DNA of 11,615 nucleotides from Elstera sp044372965 (GTDB taxonomy: Bacteria; Pseudomonadota; Alphaproteobacteria; Elsterales; Elsteraceae): assembly GCF_044372965.1 (NCBI RefSeq), contig NZ_JBILQX010000108.1, positions 1-11,615 on the forward strand, read 5' to 3'. Positions 6,826-11,615 of this stretch are shown piece by piece (position 1 is the first letter of the stretch; each line of letters opens with the position of its first letter). The translations under genes were made by a program, and so were the position numbers. The notes beneath the pieces were generated by a model. It saw nothing but the letters and a program-made list of their open reading frames with translations. It searched no databases and was not told the DNA's origin.

Positions 6826-6972
6826 GGCGAGTCGTTCCCAAAACCTAATTGGGTCGCGGTGACCTTTCGGTCGGCGACAGTAGCCCCCCACTTATCGTGG
6901 GCGCACCTTATGGAGGCGACCTGATTTTGTCTATATAAAATTTAATATTTCATGTTCGTGACCGTTAAATGG

Positions 6973-7001
6973 TTGAGAAATTGCAAGCAGTGACTACTAA
7001 T
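6973..7001 (+). promoter_or_regulatory. Weak candidate promoter for the guaB operon
   Basis: A -35-like TTGAGA (6973-6978, 5 of 6 consensus bases and identical to the yicC -35) is followed by only imperfect -10 candidates: TACTAA (6995-7000, 16-base spacer) or ACTAAT (6996-7001, 17-base spacer). It lies at the right end of the AT-rich block. If used, the transcript would carry a leader of about 190 bases before the guaB ATG, including all the inverted repeats noted there. The placement is a prediction only. Confidence 0.28.
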
Positions 7002-7050
7002 AAATAAGCGCTTCTCGCGCTGCGTCGTGGCTGCATGGGACTGCCTCTGT

Positions 7051-7103
7051 TGCTGCATAACACGGGGGCTTGGCAGCCGAACCGCAATATGTATTATGCA
7101 GCA
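7051..7103 (+). promoter_or_regulatory. Long nested inverted repeat in the guaB leader (candidate structured RNA element)
   Basis: TGCTGCATAA (7051-7060) and TTATGCAGCA (7094-7103) form a perfect 10-bp inverted repeat. The 33 bases between them hold a further nested hairpin: CGG (7063-7065) with CCG (7082-7084), and GGCT (7067-7070) with AGCC (7075-7078) closing a 4-base loop TGGC. As RNA this is one extended stem-loop with internal loops; as DNA the arms could be a dyad for a regulator. It is not followed by a U-run, so it is not an intrinsic terminator. I do not recognise it as a known riboswitch class. Confidence 0.5.
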
Positions 7104-7147
7104 CCGGCGCACCCCCCTATTGCTTGGGGTTCGTTTCAGCGCATTCA

Positions 7148-7192
7148 GGGGCGGATTTGGCCGGGCCGTAGTTAGGTAGATGGAGCCGCCCC
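7148..7192 (+). promoter_or_regulatory. Possible start-occluding helix at the guaB ribosome-binding site
   Basis: GGGGCGG (7148-7154) is perfectly complementary to CCGCCCC (7186-7192). The 3' arm lies between the likely Shine-Dalgarno GGAG (7182-7185) and the guaB ATG (7196-7198), so pairing would mask the initiation site. The 31-base interval is long enough to loop. In GC-rich DNA a 7-bp complement can arise by chance, so a regulatory role is inference. Confidence 0.35.
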
Positions 7193-7195
7193 GCC

Positions 7196-8659
7196 ATGAT
7201 CTTGCGCGAAGCCTTTACATTCGATGACGTTTTGTTGGAGCCCGCCGCCTCGGCGATTATGCCGGCCCAGGCCGACACGTCCACCCGATTGACCAAAGAG
7301 ATCAGCCTGGGGATTCCCCTGCTTTCCGCCGCGATGGATACCGTCACGGAAAGTGGCGTTGCGATTGCAATGGCGCAGATGGGCGGGCTTGGCATCATTC
7401 ACCGTAATATGGACCTCGCCCGTCAGGCTGCCGAAGTGCGCCGGGTGAAGAAGTTCGAAAGCGGGATGGTCATCGATCCGGTCACGATCACCCCGCACAG
7501 CACGCTGGCGGATGCGCTGGCGCTGATGGCGGAGTTTAAGATCAGCGGTATTCCGGTTGTCGAGCAGCCCAAGGGCAAGCTCCTGGGGATTCTCACCAAC
7601 CGCGACGTGCGTTTTGCCACCAATCCCGGTCAGCCGGTTTCTGAGCTGATGACCAAGGATAAGCTGATTACGGTGCGCGAAGGCGTGACCAAGGACGAAG
7701 CCAAGCGCCTGCTGCACCATCATCGCATCGAAAAGCTGCTGGTGGTGGATGAAGATTATTGCTGTATCGGCCTGATCACGGTGAAAGACATCGAAAAGGC
7801 CCAGCAGTTCCCCAATGCCGTCAAAGACAGTAAGGGCCGCCTGCGCGCCGGGGCCGCGACCGGCACGGGCGACGAGGGCGTTGCGCGGGCCGAAGCCTTG
7901 TTCGATGCCGAGGTTGATCTTCTGGTCGTCGATACCGCCCACGGCCATTCGGAGCGCGTGCTGGATACGGTGCGCCGGGTTCGTCGCCTCTCCAACTCCA
8001 CTCAAATCATGGCCGGGAATGTCGCAACCGCCGATGCCGCCCGCGCATTGATGGATGCCGGGGCGGATGCGATTAAGGTCGGCATTGGGCCGGGGTCGAT
8101 CTGCACCACACGCATTGTCGCCGGGGTTGGAGTGCCGCAACTCACGGCGGTTCTCGATTGCGTTGAAGCCTGCCGCAAGCATGGTATTCCGGTGATTGCC
8201 GACGGCGGCATTAAATATTCCGGCGATTTGGCGAAAGCCATTGCCGCCGGGGCCGACTGCGCGATGATCGGTTCGCTCTTCGCGGGCACCGACGAAAGCC
8301 CCGGCGAAGTGTTTTTGTTTGAGGGCCGCTCGTATAAATCCTATCGCGGGATGGGCTCGGTTGGCGCCATGGCGCGCGGCTCGGCGGATCGCTACTTCCA
8401 GGCGGAAGTGAATGATACGCTGAAGCTGGTTCCCGAGGGTGTAGAAGGCCGCGTGGCCTATAAAGGCCCGCTGAACGCCGTCGTCCATCAACTCGTCGGG
8501 GGCTTACGCGCCGCGATGGGTTACACCGGCAATGCCACCATCGCCGATATGCAACGCAACTGCCGCTTCGTTCGGATTACCAACGCGGGCCTGCGCGAGT
8601 CGCACGTGCACGACGTTGGGATCATGCGCGAAGCCCCCAACTATCGTCAGGGTGGCTAA
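7196..8659 (+). CDS. guaB: Inosine-5'-monophosphate dehydrogenase
   Basis: 487 aa, the standard bacterial length. It catalyses the NAD-dependent oxidation of IMP to XMP, the committed step to guanine nucleotides, as a cytosolic tetramer or octamer. Visible: N-terminal FTFDDVLLEPA; first half of the (beta/alpha)8 barrel with PLLSAAMDTVTE; two CBS domains (about 90-205, including ISGIPVV and GLITVKDIEKA), which in this family bind regulatory nucleotides; DTAHGHS; IKVGIGPGSICTTR with catalytic Cys303; IADGGIKYSGD; the mobile flap YRGMGSVGAMARGSADRYFQ with catalytic R399-Y400; and a terminal ITNAGLRESHVHDV segment. ATG 7196 has GGAG about 10 bases upstream. It heads a tightly packed plus-strand run, with the next gene only 5 bases after the stop. 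The roughly 175-base structured leader may regulate it, but nothing in the sequence proves this. Confidence 0.98.
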   Translation: MILREAFTFDDVLLEPAASAIMPAQADTSTRLTKEISLGIPLLSAAMDTVTESGVAIAMAQMGGLGIIHRNMDLARQAAEVRRVKKFESGMVIDPVTITPHSTLADALALMAEFKISGIPVVEQPKGKLLGILTNRDVRFATNPGQPVSELMTKDKLITVREGVTKDEAKRLLHHHRIEKLLVVDEDYCCIGLITVKDIEKAQQFPNAVKDSKGRLRAGAATGTGDEGVARAEALFDAEVDLLVVDTAHGHSERVLDTVRRVRRLSNSTQIMAGNVATADAARALMDAGADAIKVGIGPGSICTTRIVAGVGVPQLTAVLDCVEACRKHGIPVIADGGIKYSGDLAKAIAAGADCAMIGSLFAGTDESPGEVFLFEGRSYKSYRGMGSVGAMARGSADRYFQAEVNDTLKLVPEGVEGRVAYKGPLNAVVHQLVGGLRAAMGYTGNATIADMQRNCRFVRITNAGLRESHVHDVGIMREAPNYRQGG

Positions 8660-8664
8660 GCCGA

Positions 8665-10047
8665 ATGACTCCCGTCGCCCGCCTGCAAGCGGCCTATGAA
8701 CTGCTCGAAAACATTAGCCAAGGGGGCGTGGCCGATGCTGCCGCCTCCCGCTATTTCCGCGACCGCCGCTATATCGGCTCAAAAGACCGGACGGCGATTT
8801 CCGAGCGGTTCTACGCCATGCTGCGCCGGTTGGCGCGGCTCGAATGGTGGGTGAATGGACTGTTGGAGCGCCCGCCCGAAGCCGGGGCGGCCTCCGTGCG
8901 GCATCTGTTCGTCGTCGATCTGCTGCTGTCGGACAATTGGATTCCCGAACAGTTTCAGAAGAATTTCGACGGCGAAGAGCACCGCCCGCACGCGCTGTCG
9001 CGGGCCGAGCGCACTTTAGTCGAAAAAATCGTCGAGATGCGCGGCGACTCAAAAGAGCCGCTGCCGCTCGATCATCCCGACATGCCGCTGTGGGTGCGCA
9101 TGGAAATTCCGCCCTGGTCGGAAGCTCCGCTGCTGGAGCTTTTCGAGGGCGACGAAGCCGAATTGGCGGCGCTGAACAGCCCCGCCTTGCTGGACCTGCG
9201 CATCAATCAACTTCACGGCACGCGCGAGTCGATTCTGGCACGGCTTCAGTTTCAAGGATTGAAGGTTGAGGCCGGGGAATGGTCGCCGCTGGCCATCCGC
9301 GTGTTCGGACGGCCAGCACTCGGCACCCTACCCGCCTTTAAAGACGGTTTGGTCGAAATCCAAGACGAAGGCTCGCAACTGGTGGCGCTGCTGGCCGATG
9401 CCAAGCCGGGGCAATGGGTGATCGATTATTGTGCCGGTGCAGGTGGTAAAACCTTGGCGCTCGCCGCCGATATGAATAACAAAGGCCGCCTCATCGCCTC
9501 CGATATTTCGGAAAAGCGGTTGGAGCGGGCGGTCACGCGCCTGCGCCGCGCCGGGGTTCATAACGTCGAACGCCGCGCGCTTGGGGCGGAGAATGCCGGT
9601 TGGTTCAAGCGGCAGGTCGGGAAATTCGACCGGGTTCTGGTCGATGCCCCCTGCTCCGGCACCGGCACCTGGCGGCGCAACCCCGATATGAAATGGCGTA
9701 TCGGCCCCGCCGATGTAGCCGAACTCACCGTAAAGCAGCGCGAAATTCTCGATTCGGCGGCAAAGCTGGTGAAGCCAGGCGGGCGCCTGATCTATGCCAC
9801 CTGCTCGCTGTTGCCGGAGGAAAACGAAGGCTCGGTTGCTGCCTTCCTCGCAACTCACCCGGAGTTCACCGTTAAACCGGTGACGGAGATTTGGGCCGAA
9901 CGGGTAACAACGCCCTGCCCAGCCCCTGGCCCCTATTTGCGCTTGACGCCCCATCGCCACGGCACCGATGGTTTCTTCACCGCCGTGCTGGAGCGCAGCG
10001 CCACTGCCGCCGTGCAGGCCGCCGAGTTGGTTTCCGAGGAGAGTTAA
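8665..10047 (+). CDS. RsmB/NOP2-family 16S rRNA (cytosine-C5) methyltransferase
   Basis: 460 aa with the layout of RsmB-like RNA m5C methyltransferases. A helical NusB-like N-terminal region (about 1-150, with ISQGGVADAAASRYFRDRRYIGSKDR) is followed by a linker with FKDGLVEIQDEGSQLVALL, then a Rossmann methyltransferase domain. SAM motif I is VIDYCAGAGGKT (252-263). DAPCSGTGTWRRNPD contains C330, and TCSLLPEENE contains the nucleophile-type C380; this two-cysteine arrangement is characteristic of the family. The probable substrate is a 16S rRNA cytidine (C967 in E. coli), but alphaproteobacteria often encode more than one RsmB-like protein, so the exact site and symbol are left open. The gene lies between guaB (5-base gap) and the GNAT pair, and presumably shares the guaB transcript. 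A guaB-methyltransferase-guaA order is familiar in this class of bacteria. Confidence 0.92.
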   Translation: MTPVARLQAAYELLENISQGGVADAAASRYFRDRRYIGSKDRTAISERFYAMLRRLARLEWWVNGLLERPPEAGAASVRHLFVVDLLLSDNWIPEQFQKNFDGEEHRPHALSRAERTLVEKIVEMRGDSKEPLPLDHPDMPLWVRMEIPPWSEAPLLELFEGDEAELAALNSPALLDLRINQLHGTRESILARLQFQGLKVEAGEWSPLAIRVFGRPALGTLPAFKDGLVEIQDEGSQLVALLADAKPGQWVIDYCAGAGGKTLALAADMNNKGRLIASDISEKRLERAVTRLRRAGVHNVERRALGAENAGWFKRQVGKFDRVLVDAPCSGTGTWRRNPDMKWRIGPADVAELTVKQREILDSAAKLVKPGGRLIYATCSLLPEENEGSVAAFLATHPEFTVKPVTEIWAERVTTPCPAPGPYLRLTPHRHGTDGFFTAVLERSATAAVQAAELVSEES

Positions 10048-10051
10048 ACTG

Positions 10052-10630
10052 TTGAGCCGCGCCAATCAGCCGATTCCAACCGCCGCCGCGCAGACGTGGA
10101 GTCTGCGCCGGGCCCAGCGGGATGATTTCGGCGCGATTGCGAAGGTGCAGACCGACGGTTGGCGCGATTCCTTTCGGGGTGTAATGCCCGATAGTGTTTT
10201 GGATGGCCCCTTGCTGGACGAGCATCGCACCCTCTGGCGGCGCATGCTCTCCAGCCGGGGCGGTTTTGGTGATGATGGCCACCCGTGGCTTGCCGTCGAC
10301 GGCAGCGCTCGGGTGATCGGCTTCAGCGCCTACGGCCCCGTGCGCGGCTCAAGCTGGAGCCATGATGCGGAAATCTATGCGCTTTACGTCGATACGGCGT
10401 GGCACGGCCATGGTCTCGGGCGGGCGTTGGTCCAGCAGACGGCGCGCGGGTTGCTGGAGCAGCATCGGCGCTCGCTACTGCTATGGGCGCTTGAGGATAA
10501 TCACAAGGCGCGCGCCTTCTATGAGCATATCGGGGGCCGCGTAATCGACCGCGAAGCCCATAATTTTGGCGGCGTCTGGTTGCCGGAAGTTGCCTATGAA
10601 TGGCCGAATATGGCGAGCTTACTGGAGTAG
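10052..10630 (+). CDS. GNAT family N-acetyltransferase (first of tandem pair)
   Basis: 192 aa from TTG 10052. An AGGAGAG ribosome-binding site ends 8 bases upstream, inside the end of the preceding gene. The frame is open further upstream, but those codons overlap the methyltransferase, so TTG is preferred. GNAT features: N-terminal LRRAQRDDFGAIAKVQ strand-helix (from residue 18), GWRDSFRGVMPDSVLDGPLLDE, motif A with IYALYVDTAWHGHGLGRALV (acetyl-CoA pyrophosphate loop H118-G-H-G-L-G-R124, where the usual first Arg/Gln is His), and motif B LLLWALEDNHKARAFYEHIGG. GNAT enzymes move an acetyl group from acetyl-CoA to an amine; the substrate here is unknown. It is clearly paralogous to the next gene, sharing the RRAQ-x-DD start, the WR-S-x-RG-x-x-PD-x-x-LDGPLL-x-E block and motif A. 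No signal peptide or membrane segment is visible. Confidence 0.88.
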   Translation: MSRANQPIPTAAAQTWSLRRAQRDDFGAIAKVQTDGWRDSFRGVMPDSVLDGPLLDEHRTLWRRMLSSRGGFGDDGHPWLAVDGSARVIGFSAYGPVRGSSWSHDAEIYALYVDTAWHGHGLGRALVQQTARGLLEQHRRSLLLWALEDNHKARAFYEHIGGRVIDREAHNFGGVWLPEVAYEWPNMASLLE

Positions 10631-10633
10631 GAT

Positions 10634-11200
10634 TTGACCGCTGTGCATTTTCGTCGCGCCCAGGCGGACGACGCCCCCCGGATTGCCGATCTTCACACGC
10701 GCTCGTGGCGCTCCGCCTATCGTGGCCTTCTGCCCGATGCCTATCTCGACGGCCCGCTTCTGCAAGAACGGCTGATCCATTGGTCGGCAAAACTGCCGCA
10801 AGCCCAGGCCGATGATTTCGTTCTTCTGGCGGAGGACGGCGACCGGCTTGCGGGCTTTATCGCCGTTTGGTGCAACCCGGCGAGTAAAGCGACCGATCCC
10901 TACGGAAACTTTCCCGGCGCTTATGTCGACAATATTCATGTTGATCCCGATGGGCGTGGCCAGGGGCTTGGCCGGCAATTGCTGCTGAAGACCGCCGAGC
11001 ACGCGCAGAGCCTCCGGAATATCGATCCGAGCCTATGGCTATGGGTGCTAACCAATAACACCCGCGCGCTGGGCTTCTATCAGGCCCTCGGCGGTACCAT
11101 CGCCGAGACCATCACCGAACCCTTAGGCGGCACGACGGTTGAAACCCATCGCGTGATTTGGACCGATTTGCTCGCGCTGAGCGCGGCCTGTCGCCGCTAA
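10634..11200 (+). CDS. GNAT family N-acetyltransferase (second of tandem pair)
   Basis: 188 aa from TTG 10634, three bases after the previous stop. GGAG (10624-10627) lies six bases upstream, and GTG 10643 is an alternative start. GNAT features: FRRAQADDAPRIADLHTRSW, AYRGLLPDAYLDGPLLQE, motif A YVDNIHVDPDGRGQGLGRQLL with the canonical R108-G-Q-G-L-G acetyl-CoA loop, and motif B LWLWVLTNNTRALGFYQALGG. The N-terminal third closely parallels the preceding gene, pointing to a tandem duplication followed by divergence. The middle differs: a longer loop with Asn/Pro (WCNPASKATDPYGNFPG) replaces the shorter one of the first copy, so the two may have different acceptors or form a heterodimer. The substrate is unknown. 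It sits 35 bases before guaA, in the same direction and presumably on the same transcript. Confidence 0.89.
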   Translation: MTAVHFRRAQADDAPRIADLHTRSWRSAYRGLLPDAYLDGPLLQERLIHWSAKLPQAQADDFVLLAEDGDRLAGFIAVWCNPASKATDPYGNFPGAYVDNIHVDPDGRGQGLGRQLLLKTAEHAQSLRNIDPSLWLWVLTNNTRALGFYQALGGTIAETITEPLGGTTVETHRVIWTDLLALSAACRR

Positions 11201-11235
11201 GACCCAGATTGAAGCCCGAAGAGAGTGAGTTCCCC

Positions 11236-11615
11236 ATGACCGATCCCAGCTTGCAGGCCGAAAACATTCTGATTCTCGATTTCGGCAGTCAGGTAACGCA
11301 GTTGATCGCCCGCCGCGTCCGCGAAGCCGGGGTTTATTGCGAGGTCATGCCGTTCAATACCGACCCGGCCCGGCTCGCGGCCTTTGCGCCGAAAGGGATC
11401 ATTCTGTCGGGCGGCCCTGCTTCGGTCACGTTGGAGCATACACCGCGCGCGCCGGAGTGGGTGTATCAGCAGAATGTGCCAATCCTCGGCATTTGTTACG
11501 GCGAACAAACCATCTGCGCGCAGCTTGGCGGCAAGGTCGAAGGCGGGCTGCACCGGGAGTTCGGGCGCGCTGAAATCACCGTCACCGGGTCTTGTTCGCT
11601 CTTTGATGGTATCTG
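11236..11615 (+). CDS. guaA: GMP synthase (glutamine-hydrolysing), N-terminal part (3' truncated by window edge)
   Basis: The first 126 codons of GMP synthase, which converts XMP, ATP and glutamine to GMP. Only the class I glutamine amidotransferase domain is visible: ILILDFGSQVTQLIARRVREAGVYCEV, GIILSGGPASV, and the nucleophile elbow PILGICYGEQ with catalytic Cys87 (E. coli Cys86). The His-Glu partners and the ATP-pyrophosphatase synthetase domain lie beyond the window. ATG 11236 is preceded by GAGAG/GTGAG about 6-14 bases upstream. The gene follows the second GNAT gene by 35 bases with no terminator between, so it is probably cotranscribed with guaB, placing two successive steps of guanine nucleotide synthesis in one run. 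Confidence 0.97.
   Translation, partial: MTDPSLQAENILILDFGSQVTQLIARRVREAGVYCEVMPFNTDPARLAAFAPKGIILSGGPASVTLEHTPRAPEWVYQQNVPILGICYGEQTICAQLGGKVEGGLHREFGRAEITVTGSCSLFDGI

Larger units (their letters stand above)
6826..7195. other. 370-base intergenic region between divergent chemoreceptor and guaB genes
   Basis: No convincing protein gene. From the left: the short leader of the chemoreceptor gene, including a small imperfectly placed inverted repeat (CCCAC, 5-base loop, GTGGG, 6887-6901); an AT-rich block from about 6920 to 7007, distinctly lower in GC than its surroundings and the likely site of both divergent promoters; a 5-bp hairpin AGCGC-TTCTC-GCGCT (7007-7021) without a U-run; then a GC-rich, structured guaB leader (about 7021-7195) described separately. 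No match to the flagellar sigma28 promoter pattern was found ahead of the chemoreceptor gene. Confidence 0.7.

Noticed and set aside
6826..6891. N-terminal extension of the chemoreceptor to GTG 6891
   Set aside because: It adds 22 Arg/Pro-rich residues before a typical short basic N-terminus and membrane anchor; ATG 6825 is the natural start.
6887..6901. Flagellar sigma28 promoter for the chemoreceptor, suggested by CGATAA on the minus strand
   Set aside because: No TAAA-type -35 at the required distance, and the full GCCGATAA is absent; the sequence is better described as a small inverted repeat.
7007..7021. Hairpin AGCGC-TTCTC-GCGCT as a terminator
   Set aside because: Only 5 bp and not followed by a T-run on either strand; at most a minor structural element.
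7172..8491. Long open frame (439 codons) on the minus strand opposite guaB
   Set aside because: It lies wholly antisense to a textbook IMP dehydrogenase. Its translation is rich in His, Arg, Gly and Asn with no recognisable domain, typical of the shadow of a GC-rich gene.
9968..10051. Upstream start for the first GNAT gene, overlapping the methyltransferase
   Set aside because: The extension is out-of-frame methyltransferase coding sequence. TTG 10052 has a good AGGAG ribosome-binding site and gives a normal GNAT N-terminus.
9328..10065. Minus-strand open frame (245 codons) opposite the RsmB-like gene
   Set aside because: Antisense to a gene with intact catalytic motifs; composition is that of a shadow frame.
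1..11615. Mobile elements, CRISPR arrays, tRNA/rRNA genes, toxin-antitoxin or defence systems
   Set aside because: No repeat arrays, transposase or integrase motifs, cloverleaf-like segments or defence-family proteins were seen; the genes are conserved housekeeping genes plus one chemoreceptor and two GNATs.

Overview
The window is a compact, GC-rich (about 60% by eye) chromosomal stretch of a motile alphaproteobacterium. Protein resemblance and gene order (surA/ksgA, yicC-gmk, ppx-rlmE, guaB-RsmB-like-guaA) suggest the Rhodospirillales; that placement is inference. Almost everything is housekeeping: ribosome and rRNA maturation, guanine nucleotide synthesis, outer-membrane protein folding and polyphosphate/alarmone hydrolysis. 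I see no tRNA, rRNA, CRISPR array, insertion sequence, phage gene or integration site.

Layout. At the left edge (+) is the 3' end of a SurA-type periplasmic foldase, which overlaps ksgA (rsmA) by 4 bases. ksgA meets gmk tail to tail, and one TTAA carries both stop codons. gmk is the second gene of a minus-strand yicC-gmk operon. That operon is driven from a short divergent region, with a good sigma70-like promoter lying almost on the yicC start codon. Rightwards from there run ppx/gppA and rlmE (+). A very compact bidirectional terminator separates rlmE from a convergent chemoreceptor gene (-). A 370-base intergenic region with an AT-rich block and several inverted repeats then leads into a plus-strand run: guaB, an RsmB-like m5C methyltransferase, two tandem paralogous GNAT acetyltransferases, and the 5' end of guaA.

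How the genes fit together. guaB (IMP to XMP), guaA (XMP to GMP) and gmk (GMP to GDP) are consecutive steps of guanine nucleotide synthesis, and the Ppx/GppA homologue may act on polyphosphate or pppGpp. ksgA, rlmE and the RsmB-like gene are rRNA methyltransferases, and YicC is an RNase-family protein. The main departures from a plain housekeeping layout are four: the two GNAT genes inside the gua run, the structured guaB leader, the near-leaderless yicC promoter geometry, and the absence of pdxA between surA and ksgA. I found no convincing new biological system.
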